64,000 nucleotides of DNA, from the NCBI GenBank assembly GCA_900315595.1, contig OMZQ01000007.1, positions 1 to 64,000 of the forward strand, in the 5' to 3' direction. The notes below the pieces were generated by a model. It saw nothing but the letters and a program-made list of their open reading frames with translations. It ran no database searches and was not told where the DNA came from. Shown piece by piece: positions 37,169 through 47,012 of this stretch. The stretch's first letter is position 1, and every line of letters begins with the position of its first letter. The translations under genes and the position numbers were made by a program. Origin of the DNA: an uncultured Eubacteriales bacterium. Lineage in GTDB: Bacteria; Bacillota; Clostridia; Oscillospirales; Oscillospiraceae.

Positions 37169-37783
37169 ATGCTTACCATCACCTACCACGGCCACGCCTG
37201 CTTTTCCGTGACCTGCAGCGGCTTCACCGTCGTTCTGGACCCCTATCAGAACGGCTCTGTCCCCGGCCTGCCGGAGCTGGACCTGGAGGCCGACCGGGTC
37301 CTCTGCTCCCACGAGCACCACGACCACAACGGACGGGACTGCGTCCGTCTCCGCACGGGCGGGATCGACCCCTTCCGCATCACGGAGATCGGGTCCTTCC
37401 ATGACGACTGCGGCGGCGCGAAGCGCGGGACGAACGTGATCCGCGTTTTGGAGGCCGAGGGCCTTCGCGTGGCCCACTTCGGCGACCTCGGCTGCGCGCT
37501 GACCGCCGAGCAGGCCGGGCTGCTGAAAAACCTGGACGCAGCGCTGATCCCGGTCGGCGGCTTCTACACGATCGGCCCGGCGCAGGCGCAGGCGCTGATC
37601 GAGACCGTCAAGCCCCGCGTCGTGATCCCCATGCATTACAAGCGCGGCAGCAGCGGCCTGCCGGTCATTGCGGAGCTGGACGACTTCCTCCGTCTCCGGA
37701 CCGACACGGTCGAATACCCCGCGAACACCCTGAACCTGACAGCCGCGACCGCCCCGCAGACCGCCGTCCTGCGGCTGCCGTAA
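37169..37783 (+). CDS. MBL-fold metal-dependent hydrolase
   Basis: A 204-residue metallo-beta-lactamase-fold protein of the UlaG-like or UPF0173 type. Metal ligands: HGHACF near the N-terminus, the HxHxDH motif as CSHEHHDHNG (about 49-58), AHFGDLG, and a final VVIPMHYK. The substrate is unknown. AAAGGAG precedes the ATG. It follows thrS by 82 nt and precedes the NYN gene by 9 nt, suggesting a shared transcript. Confidence 0.85.
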   Translation: MLTITYHGHACFSVTCSGFTVVLDPYQNGSVPGLPELDLEADRVLCSHEHHDHNGRDCVRLRTGGIDPFRITEIGSFHDDCGGAKRGTNVIRVLEAEGLRVAHFGDLGCALTAEQAGLLKNLDAALIPVGGFYTIGPAQAQALIETVKPRVVIPMHYKRGSSGLPVIAELDDFLRLRTDTVEYPANTLNLTAATAPQTAVLRLP

Positions 37784-37792
37784 GGAGATCCC

Positions 37793-38593
37793 ATGGAGAA
37801 TTTACAGAAGATCGCCATGCTGATCGACGCCGACAACACCCAGCTTGCCAAGCTGGAGGCGGTCATTCAGGAGGTCAATACCCTGGGCCGCATCGTGGTC
37901 AAGCGCGCCTACGGCAACTGGAAAAAGGACAACCTCAAGCGCTGGGAGAGCGAGATCAAGCGTCTGGCCATCAAACCGGAGCAGCAGTTTGACTACGTGA
38001 CCGGCAAGAACGCGACCGATATGGCAATGGTCATCGATACGATCGAGCTTCTGCACCAGAGCATCTATGACGGCTTCGTTCTGGTTGCCAGCGACAGCGA
38101 CTATACCCCGCTCGCCATCCATCTGCGCGAGCAGGGCGTCTACGTGGTCGGCGTGGGCGAGAAAAAGACGCCGGAGGCCTTCCGCAAGAGCTGCGACGAG
38201 TTCCTGTATCTGGAAAACCTGGGCATCCCGGCACCGGATGCCGTTCCCGAGCCTGCAAAGCCGTCCGGCAAGTCGGGCAAGGGCAAAAAGAGCAAAAAGC
38301 AGACTGCCGAGGATGAGGCCGTCGCCAAGGCCGAGGACATCAACGAGATCCACGTCCTGCTCCGCACGGCCTGGGATAAATACCAGGACGACGACGGCTA
38401 CGCCTTCGTCAGCGACGCGGGTCAGTTCCTCAAGCGCGCCAAGCCCGACTTTGACGCCCGCACCTACGGCTATTCCAAGCTCTCCGCCCTGATCAGCGCC
38501 TTCCCGAAGCGCTATAACATGAAAAAGGCCGTCGGCAAGGCCGCCGGCGCGATCCTGTCCTATCAGTGCCTCCGCCCGGGCACCCCGGAATAA
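37793..38593 (+). CDS. NYN-domain putative RNase with C-terminal LOTUS-like domain
   Basis: A 266-residue protein of the NYN/DUF88 (LabA-like) group. The PIN-like nuclease fold shows acidic residues in MLIDADNTQL, GKNATDMAMVIDTIELL and LVASDSDYTPLAIHLRE, a probable metal site for RNA cleavage. A Lys/Ser-rich linker (residues about 150-180) joins a C-terminal OST-HTH/LOTUS-like domain (VLLRTAWDKYQDDDGYAFVSDAGQFLKRAKPDFDARTYGYSKLSALI). Target RNA is unknown. AAGGAG lies before the ATG. Three 31-bp repeats follow the stop codon. Confidence 0.87.
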   Translation: MENLQKIAMLIDADNTQLAKLEAVIQEVNTLGRIVVKRAYGNWKKDNLKRWESEIKRLAIKPEQQFDYVTGKNATDMAMVIDTIELLHQSIYDGFVLVASDSDYTPLAIHLREQGVYVVGVGEKKTPEAFRKSCDEFLYLENLGIPAPDAVPEPAKPSGKSGKGKKSKKQTAEDEAVAKAEDINEIHVLLRTAWDKYQDDDGYAFVSDAGQFLKRAKPDFDARTYGYSKLSALISAFPKRYNMKKAVGKAAGAILSYQCLRPGTPE

Positions 38594-38595
38594 CC

Positions 38596-38688
38596 CCTTG
38601 TAGGGGCGCGTATCCACGCGCCCGCCCCTTGTAGGGGCGCGTATCCACGCGCCCGTTCCTTGTAGGGGCGCGTATCCACGCGCCCGTT
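38596..38688. repeat. Three tandem 31-bp hairpin repeats
   Basis: Units start at 38596, 38627 and 38658. Each carries TTGTAGGGGCGCGTATCCAC followed by GCGCCC, so GGGCGCGT and ACGCGCCC can pair. The units differ only at two or three bases near the junctions. Confidence 0.95.
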
Positions 38689-38723
38689 CACAGAAAAAAA
38701 CCAGTCGATTGGAGGAATTCACA

Positions 38724-40181
38724 ATGCCCTGTACCACTCTCCTGGTCGGAAGATGCGCGAGCAACGACGGCTCCACCATGATCGCCCGCACCGACGACGG
38801 CCATTTTGACCACAAAAAGATCATCGTGGTCAAGCCGGAGGATCAGCCCCGGCGCTACAAAAGCGTGATCGGCAAGCTGGAGCTCGACCTGCCCGACGAC
38901 CCCCTGCGCTACACCTCCTGCCCCAGCGCAGACCCGTCCAACGGCGTCTGGCCCGCCACCGGCATCAACGCCGCCAACGTGGGCATGACTGCCACCGAGA
39001 CCATCACCACCAATCCCCGCGTCCTGAGCGCCGATCCCCTGGTCACGCCCAGGGAGGCGGAGGGCGATTCGCCTGCCGTTCCCGGCGGCATCGGCGAGGA
39101 GGATATGGTCCTGCTCGTCCTGCCCTATATCCGCACGGCCCGTGAGGGCGTGGTCCGTCTGGGCAGGCTGCTGGAGGAATACGGCACCTATGAGAGCAAC
39201 GGCGTTGCCTTCAACGACAAGGATGATATCTGGTGGCTGGAGACCATCGGCGGCCACCACTGGATCGCCCGCCGCGTGCCGGAGGACCGCTGCGTCGTCA
39301 TGCCGAATCAGTTCGGTCTGGACAATTTCGACTTTGAAGACGCCTTCGGTGAACAGAAGGACTGTATGTGCTCCGCCGACCTGCGCGAGTTCATCCGGGA
39401 TAACCGCCTGGATCTGAACCGGGGCAAGGACTTCAATCCCCGCCTGGCCTTCGGCTCCCACACCTTCCACGACCACATCTATAATACGCCCCGCGCCTGG
39501 TACATGGGCCGCTGCCTCTGCCCCACCACGATCAAATGGGACGGCCCAGACGCGGACTACGGCCCCGAGAGCGACAACATCCCCTGGTCCTTCGTCCCGG
39601 AGCAGAAGATCACCGCCGAGGACGTCGGCACCATCCTCTCCGCCCACTATCAGGGAACGCCCTACGATCCCTATTCCGCAGGCGCGGCCCGCAAGGGGAT
39701 CTACCGTCCCATCGGCATCAACCGCACCGGCGTGACCGCGATCTGCCAGATCCGCGGCTGGCTGCCGGAGGCCGTTCAGGGCGTGGAGTGGGTCTGCTTT
39801 GCCTCCACCACCTTTGGGGCCTTCCTGCCGGTCTATACCAACGCGGACGATATGCCCGCCTATCTGCGGGACGTGACCACGGAGGTCTCCACCGATAACT
39901 TCTACTGGAACACCCGCCTGCTCGGCGCGCTGGCCGATCCCTGCTACGGCGCCAGCATCGTCCACGTTGAGCGCTGGCAGTACGCCATCGCCTGCAAGGC
40001 CCGCAGGATCATGAACGAATACGACGCGAAAATCACCGAAACCGGCGACGCCGCCCTGATTGCAGAGGCCAATGAAAAGCTGGCCGACCTGGCGAAGAAG
40101 GAGACCGCCGCCGTCCTGCAGAAGGTCCTCCTCGTGGCCTGCGAGCACATGAAGAACGGCTACAAGCGGTCCGACAACTGA
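38724..40181 (+). CDS. C69-family dipeptidase (PepD-like)
   Basis: A 485-residue Ntn-hydrolase peptidase. The nucleophile Cys follows the start closely: MPCTTLLVGRCASNDGSTMIARTDD, as in family C69, where the short propeptide is removed to free Cys3. Other family text is ATGINAANVGMTATETI, NGVAFNDKDDIWWLETIGGHHWIARRVP and QFGLDNFDF. The start at 38724 is fixed by GGAGGAATTCAC and by the Cys position. Likely role is degrading dipeptides from food or wall. No secretion signal is visible. Confidence 0.92.
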   Translation: MPCTTLLVGRCASNDGSTMIARTDDGHFDHKKIIVVKPEDQPRRYKSVIGKLELDLPDDPLRYTSCPSADPSNGVWPATGINAANVGMTATETITTNPRVLSADPLVTPREAEGDSPAVPGGIGEEDMVLLVLPYIRTAREGVVRLGRLLEEYGTYESNGVAFNDKDDIWWLETIGGHHWIARRVPEDRCVVMPNQFGLDNFDFEDAFGEQKDCMCSADLREFIRDNRLDLNRGKDFNPRLAFGSHTFHDHIYNTPRAWYMGRCLCPTTIKWDGPDADYGPESDNIPWSFVPEQKITAEDVGTILSAHYQGTPYDPYSAGAARKGIYRPIGINRTGVTAICQIRGWLPEAVQGVEWVCFASTTFGAFLPVYTNADDMPAYLRDVTTEVSTDNFYWNTRLLGALADPCYGASIVHVERWQYAIACKARRIMNEYDAKITETGDAALIAEANEKLADLAKKETAAVLQKVLLVACEHMKNGYKRSDN

Positions 40182-40184
40182 TGA

Positions 40185-43139
<2,955 letters not shown>

Positions 43140-43360
43140 GCAATAGGCGCTTTAGGCAATAGGGCACCTCTAAAAACTATCTGATTTCAAAAATGTCCTT
43201 ACGAAAAACCCTTGAAAATCCTAAGTTTTTCTTCCATGTTTTTCTCGAAATTATGAGTTTTTAGAGGTCCCCAATAGGCAATTGTTCTCAGGCAATAGGC
43301 ATCAGGCAATAGGCAATAGGAGACGGAATAATCCCTGATCCCTGGTCCCTAACGCCCAAA
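43140..43360. repeat. CAATAGG array carrying a MITE-like insertion
   Basis: Copies of CAATAGG or GGCAATA occur at 43141-43161 and 43271-43320, with AGGGATC-type units (inverted) at 43331-43352. The 110-bp element at 43162-43271 interrupts them. Confidence 0.85.
43162..43271. mobile_element. MITE-like 110-bp element
   Basis: Terminal inverted repeats GGGCACCTCTAAAAACT (left) and AGTTTTTAGAGGTCCC (right) enclose about 77 bp of AT-rich non-coding DNA. CAATAGG stands on both sides and could be a target duplication, though the surrounding array contains the same word. Confidence 0.65.
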
Positions 43361-43361
43361 A

Positions 43362-43401
43362 AAGACGGCTCTGCGCGTCATTCGACGCGCAGAGCCGTTT
43401 C
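43362..43401. terminator. Terminator between lacZ and rubredoxin
   Basis: 14-bp perfect stem CGGCTCTGCGCGTC / GACGCGCAGAGCCG with short loop, TTT on the plus side and TCTTTTTT on the minus side: serves rubredoxin best. Confidence 0.9.
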
Positions 43402-43418
43402 CCCTGTCGGGCGGATCG

Positions 43419-43553
43419 TTATTCGGCGGGAGAGAACTCTTCCTTGCCGACGCCGCAGAGCTCGCAGACGAAATCGTCGGGAAGGTCTTCCCACTTCACG
43501 CCGCGCTCCTCCTCGTCATAGATCCAGCCGCAGATGTTGCAGATATACTTCAT
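43419..43553 (-). CDS. Rubredoxin
   Basis: A 44-residue electron-transfer protein too short for many gene finders. It reads MKYICNICGWIYDEEERG, then VKWEDLPDDFVCELCGVGKE, ending EFSPAE. The two CxxC pairs (CNIC and CELC) bind one iron; the usual DGCP before the second pair is VCELCG here. Rubredoxins pass electrons to rubrerythrin and oxygen-reducing enzymes; a reverse rubrerythrin gene lies 2 kb away. GGAGG precedes the ATG. Confidence 0.93.
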   Translation of the reverse strand: MKYICNICGWIYDEEERGVKWEDLPDDFVCELCGVGKEEFSPAE

Positions 43554-43610
43554 GTTTGGTTTCCTCCTGTCAAGAATCCTCCGGCGCAGTCAAGCGCTTT
43601 CCGTACCTCG

Positions 43611-43638
43611 ATTATACCAGATTTTTCAATCTTTGCAA
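43611..43638 (-). promoter_or_regulatory. Rubredoxin promoter
   Basis: Minus strand TTGCAA, 16-nt spacer, TATAAT, about 60 nt before the ATG. Confidence 0.75.
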
Positions 43639-44203
43639 GCCCTGTTCCAGGAATTCGGAGACGTTATTCTGAAAAATCCTGCTCATTTTTCCACGATCCG
43701 TGTAACAGGTCAGCCCATGCTGCGCTGTCTGCTGCTCGGTGGGACGGCGGCCGGAGGTCCGGCCGCCCTACGCAGGAGGGAGGGCGGAACAGTTACCGAT
43801 CCGGCTCTGCGGGAGGACAGTTAAACAACGCGCACACGCAAAACCTCCCCTGACAAGGGGAGGGGGACCGCGAAGCGGTGGAGGGGTAGGCTGCCGACAC
43901 GTGCGTGCTCTATTCAACAGCAGGACTCAGGACGGAACGGATCCCGCGATCCACGTTTCAAAAGCCTGGAAATGTCGGGAAGATGTCCGCTTTTTCGGAG
44001 CGGCAACACACCGAAGGCAGGAAGAAAAGAGAGAATTTGCGGGGATAAGACGTCAGCTTTTGGTTCGGCTTCTTTCCGTGCCCAGTCTCAAGCTGCATCC
44101 ATTCCGTATCTTTTTTCTTTTCTGCCATATCGCAGTCCCCTCTCCCGGCTTCATGGTATCACATAACACGGCCCAGGAAAAGGGAGTTTTTCGCAAAAAA
44201 GGA
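43639..44203. other. Non-coding region with interspersed repeats
   Basis: No real gene is visible. It holds a GGCGGCCGGA / TCCGGCCGCC palindrome at about 43747-43769 and a repeat at 43840-43890 (AACCTCCCCTGACAAGGGGA followed by GGGGGACCGCGAAGCGGTGG) of a type I recall as scattered in related genomes. A purine-rich stretch follows. Open frames through this area are accidental. Confidence 0.6.
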
Positions 44204-44232
44204 TTGAAAGTGGGGAAAAGGTATGATATTAT
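44204..44232 (+). promoter_or_regulatory. Promoter before the hairpin RNA
   Basis: TTGAAA, 17-nt spacer, TATTAT; predicted start falls at about 44239, the first base of the long palindrome. Confidence 0.55.
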
Positions 44233-44237
44233 TTTTA

Positions 44238-44408
44238 TGCTACACAAACTTAATATTATGGTACCTCTGAGAATAGCGTTTTTGCCTCTGGTAAAAACGC
44301 ATTCTCCACTTGTGCGTTCTCAGAGAGTGCCATAAGTTTGTGTAGCAGCAATCGGAGTTATGCGTTTTTCGGTGTGTAGCTCCGTTTGGGGCTACACACT
44401 TTTTATTT
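44238..44408 (+). ncRNA. Possible small structured RNA or palindromic MITE
   Basis: The first 110 nt form an imperfect hairpin whose ends pair perfectly for 15 bp (TGCTACACAAACTTA / TAAGTTTGTGTAGCA), with further pairing inside (TCTGAGAA / TTCTCAGA, GCGTTTTT / AAAAACGC). A terminator-like hairpin follows at 44372. Promoter, structure and terminator suggest a ~170-nt RNA. An inserted palindromic element is the alternative. Confidence 0.4.
44372..44408 (+). terminator. Rho-independent terminator
   Basis: GTGTGTAGC / GCTACACAC stem followed by TTTTTATTTT. Confidence 0.85.
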
Positions 44409-44483
44409 TGAGGGAGCGACTGCCTATGGAGCACTAATAAACTTGGCGCAACCAATTACATCATAGAAAAGGAGCAATCAAAA

Positions 44484-45095
44484 ATGAACAAGAAATCATT
44501 AGAAACGCCGACAGTTTATAAGGTCCTTGTTACGCTCGTTCTGTTACTAACATTCGGCGCGATGTTTATGGATGTTTTCCACTTCTCCTATTCGTCTTCC
44601 CCCACATTTGGGATTGGGAAAACAACTTATGGCGGCAGAGCCTTCTTTGAAATCTTTGATTATAGCTTGTGGGAAGGTGCGAGCAGTATCATTATGGGAA
44701 TATCTATCATTGCTGCCATTTCCGCGGTTGTAATGCTCTGGCTGAATAAACCCAAATTTACTATTATCTGCGTTGGCGTAATCGCTATAGTAGTTTTGCT
44801 TTCACTTTTCAGATTCTATGGGGAAGATGGCGCTTGGCAAGACCAGATGGGCGATTACTACAAAGCATTTATTAGCAGCCCTTACTATCTTGTTATTTGT
44901 GGGACCGCCTTAGCACTTTTATTCTCTGTTGTCGGCTTGCTGAATACAAAAGCTCCTGATGAAAAGATGCAGAACATTGTTGTCAATCCAAAGTCAAATG
45001 CTGAGGAGATAGGGAAATACAGCGAATTATTGGAAAAGGGTATCATCTCCAAAGAGGAATTTGACGCGAAGAAAAAGCAACTTCTTGGGCTGTGA
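44484..45095 (+). CDS. Membrane protein with C-terminal SHOCT domain
   Basis: A 203-residue protein with four hydrophobic helices: VYKVLVTLVLLLTFGAMFMDVF (about 12-33), IIMGISIIAAISAVVMLWL, FTIICVGVIAIVVLLSLF and YYLVICGTALALLFSVVGLL. It ends in a SHOCT domain (IGKYSELLEKGIISKEEFDAKKKQLL), a short helical module thought to mediate assembly. Function unknown. AT-rich codon use differs from the housekeeping genes, suggesting acquisition. AAAGGAGCAATCAAA precedes the ATG; the promoter at 44204 or readthrough of its terminator may drive it. Confidence 0.8.
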   Translation: MNKKSLETPTVYKVLVTLVLLLTFGAMFMDVFHFSYSSSPTFGIGKTTYGGRAFFEIFDYSLWEGASSIIMGISIIAAISAVVMLWLNKPKFTIICVGVIAIVVLLSLFRFYGEDGAWQDQMGDYYKAFISSPYYLVICGTALALLFSVVGLLNTKAPDEKMQNIVVNPKSNAEEIGKYSELLEKGIISKEEFDAKKKQLLGL

Positions 45096-45133
45096 TATGA
45101 CAACAGGGAGCAGGTCAAATCCTGCTCCCTGTT

Positions 45134-45440
45134 TTACCCTTCCAAAAGGCTAATATACTTATAAATCGTCGTTCGGCTCAAATCGCACACCCTCGCAAAT
45201 TCGCTGACGTTCAGGTTCCCTTTTTGATAGGCTGGATAATGGCGATAGAAAACCGCTGGAATGCTGTCCTTTGTGATTTGCGGTCTGCCGATCCGCTTTC
45301 CTTTGGCCCTGGCGTTCTCCATTCTGCTTTGGACGCGAGCCCTTATCATAGCAAATTCCAACTGACTGAAAAAAGTGTTTAATACATTCAAAAGGACTTG
45401 TTTCGCTGACAGTCCATCCGTATAATAAAAATATCCACTT
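45134..45440 (-). pseudogene. Serine resolvase, C-terminal remnant
   Basis: The frame reads TDGLSAKQVLLNVLNTFFSQ, then LEFAMIRARVQSRMENARAKGKRIGRPQITKDSI and a helix-turn-helix VSEFARVCDLSRTTIYKYISLL. This is the E-helix and DNA-binding end of a resolvase/invertase. The N-terminal catalytic domain with the active serine is missing, and upstream the frame fades into a region of short repeats. It cannot recombine DNA by itself. It marks an old mobile element beside the SHOCT gene. Confidence 0.75.
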
Positions 45441-45507
45441 TTTGATATCCACTATTGGCTTTTGGGAAGAAGTGGGAGCGGGAGCGATATCCACTTATTT
45501 ATCCACT
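45432..45507. repeat. Four TATCCACT iteron-like words
   Basis: TATCCACT starts at 45432, 45446, 45488 and 45500, all in one direction. They lie at the broken end of the resolvase remnant and resemble DnaA boxes (TTATCCACT at 45499). Confidence 0.7.
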
Positions 45508-45591
45508 TTTGGAAAAAACGGACGAAAAAAATGAAGGAGCAGGATTTCTCCCACTCCTTCAAAAATGTTTGATTTTATAAGGGTTTTCAGC

Positions 45592-46170
45592 TTACTTGAA
45601 GTACCGCTTCAGCAGGCCTTCCAGGGCCTTGCCGTGACGGGCCTCGTCACGGGCCATTTCGTGGACGGTGTCGTGGATGGCGTCCAGGCCGTTCTTCTTG
45701 GCGCAGGCGGCCAGATCGAACTTGCCCTTGGTGGCGCCGTACTCGCACTCGACGCGCCATGCCAGATTCTTCTTGGTGGAATCGGTCATGTTGGGCTCGA
45801 GGGTGCTGCCCAGCAGCTCGGCGAACTTGGCGGCGTGCTCGGCTTCCTCAAAGGCTGCCTTTTCCCAGTACAGGCCGATCTCGGGATAGCCCTCGCGGTG
45901 GGCGATGCGGGCCATGCAGAGGTACATGCCGACCTCAGAGCACTCGCCGGTGAAGTTGGCCTTGAGCTGCTCCATGATGTACTGCTTGTCTTCCTCGGGA
46001 ACGCCGTCCATCTTGTTGGCGACGCCGAAGACGTGCTCGGCGGCGAGCTTCATCTCACCCTCGACCTTGTTGAACTTGGAAGCGGGGGCCTTGCAGACGG
46101 GGCACTTGAAGTCGGGGGCCAGGGACTCGGCCTCGACCACGTAACCGCAAACGGAACATACGAATTTCAT
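45592..46170 (-). CDS. Reverse rubrerythrin
   Basis: A 192-residue non-heme iron peroxidase that detoxifies hydrogen peroxide and oxygen in anaerobes. The rubredoxin module is at the N-terminus (MKFVCSVCGYVVEAESLAPDFKCPVCKAPASKF), the reverse of classical rubrerythrin. The four-helix di-iron domain follows with ligands in TGECSEVGMYLCMARIAHREG, AAFEEAEHAAKFAELL, and a C-terminal HDTVHEMARDEARHGKALEGLL. The start at 46170 has AGGAGGAAACAAT. It has its own promoter with a tandem 16-bp repeat over the -10. Confidence 0.95.
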   Translation of the reverse strand: MKFVCSVCGYVVEAESLAPDFKCPVCKAPASKFNKVEGEMKLAAEHVFGVANKMDGVPEEDKQYIMEQLKANFTGECSEVGMYLCMARIAHREGYPEIGLYWEKAAFEEAEHAAKFAELLGSTLEPNMTDSTKKNLAWRVECEYGATKGKFDLAACAKKNGLDAIHDTVHEMARDEARHGKALEGLLKRYFK

Positions 46171-46213
46171 ATTGTTTCCTCCTGTTTGATAAAAAGTTGC
46201 TGCAAATTGTCCT

Positions 46214-46245
46214 GCATCTACAGAATACTGCATCTACAGAATACT
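46214..46245 (-). promoter_or_regulatory. Tandem 16-bp repeat, candidate operator of reverse rubrerythrin
   Basis: GCATCTACAGAATACT occurs twice head to tail (read on the plus strand), covering the -10 box and probable start site. Confidence 0.6.
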
Positions 46246-46266
46246 CTATTTTGCCGGAAAAGTAAA
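46238..46266 (-). promoter_or_regulatory. Reverse rubrerythrin promoter
   Basis: Minus strand TTTACT, 17-nt spacer, TATTCT. Confidence 0.55.
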
Positions 46267-46303
46267 GGAAATAATTTGTAAAAACCAAATGAAAAACTTT
46301 TCC

Positions 46304-46332
46304 TTGACGGATCTGGAAAACTGTGCTATAAT
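46304..46332 (+). promoter_or_regulatory. tRNA-Thr promoter
   Basis: TTGACG, 17-nt spacer, TATAAT; transcription would pass through the broken tRNA copy before the intact one. Confidence 0.8.
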
Positions 46333-46349
46333 TCTCAAACGGATTAGAT

Positions 46350-46438
46350 GCTACTGTGGCTCAGTCGGTACGCCCCTCGCAAGGGGCGTGCAGCGCGGCA
46401 ACCGCCGCAGGCGGCACTTAGCCGTGCGCAGAGCAGCT
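46350..46438 (+). pseudogene. Broken tRNA-Thr copy with a 60-bp insertion
   Basis: 46350-46370 repeats the first 21 nt of the tRNA gene exactly (GCTACTGTGGCTCAGTCGGTA). A 60-bp GC-rich palindromic block (46371-46430) follows, then GAGCAGCT, which continues the tRNA sequence, after which similarity ends. Confidence 0.8.
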
Positions 46439-46465
46439 AACCTATCCTAAGAACAACCACCTTAT

Positions 46466-46541
46466 GCTACTGTGGCTCAGTCGGTAGAGCAGCTGATTCG
46501 TAATCAGCAGGTCGCCGGTTCAAGTCCGGCCAGTAGCTCCA
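46466..46541 (+). tRNA. tRNA-Thr (anticodon CGT)
   Basis: A full cloverleaf: acceptor GCTACTG / CAGTAGC, D arm GCTC...GAGC, anticodon stem GCTGA / TCAGC with loop TTCGTAA (anticodon CGT, reading ACG), T arm GCCGG TTCAAGT CCGGC. The 3' CCA is encoded. Confidence 0.97.
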
Positions 46542-46567
46542 GCGTCGGAGATCCCTCCGCACGGCTC

Positions 46568-46605
46568 AAAAAAAGCAGTCGCTCAGAAAGCGGCTGCTTT
46601 TTTTC
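46568..46605 (+). terminator. Terminator after tRNA-Thr
   Basis: AGCAGTCGCT / AGCGGCTGCT stem with A-run before and TTTTTTT after. Confidence 0.9.
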
Positions 46606-46726
46606 ACGCTTTTTGTCCGTTTCTACCCGCACTTTTTTGGAAGAGCCGGAATTTTGTGTTTTTTATGCTGGCTTTTTTCCGGTCTTTATGCGATAATGGA
46701 AGCAGAATCGCATGGGAGGCTGATCC

Positions 46727-46900
46727 ATGAGAACGCGAAGACTTGCTCTGTGCCAGGTCAAAACCCGGGCCGACAGGCAGACGACCCTCCTGGCGGCGGA
46801 GACGATGGTCCGTCAGGCAGCGGAGGCCGGGGCCGACCTTCCTGCATCTGAGAAGAGACCTCTACCGGGTGGCGGAATAGGTCGAAAGCGTCTGGTTTGA
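46727..46900 (+). pseudogene. Carbon-nitrogen hydrolase, N-terminal remnant
   Basis: An ATG with GGGAGG upstream starts MRTRRLALCQVKTRADRQTT, then LLAAETMVRQAAEAGADL. This matches the first strand and helix of nitrilase-type carbon-nitrogen hydrolases, whose text normally continues into a VLPE motif carrying the catalytic Glu. Here it breaks off after GADL and ends after 57 codons in unrelated text. The rest of the gene is missing, so it is a deletion remnant. Confidence 0.55.
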
Positions 46901-47012
46901 CAATCCGGAACCGCGATGGTATACTACGATCGCCGGTTGGCGTTGATTTCGCAGGAATACGGAAGCACCCGTGCGTTTTCTTGTGATTTTACTGAGTGAA
47001 AGAGGTCCGGGC

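Noticed and set aside
38596..38688. 31-bp repeats as a CRISPR array
   Set aside because: Units are directly adjacent with no spacers, and no cas gene is in the window.
43739..44335. A 198-residue plus-strand frame in the repeat region
   Set aside because: It runs through dispersed repeats and the hairpin, has no good ribosome site, and has no family-like text.
46440..46541. tRNA-Thr as an attachment site of an integrated element
   Set aside because: The repeated part is the 5' end of the tRNA, whereas att sites are usually the 3' end, and no integrase is nearby.
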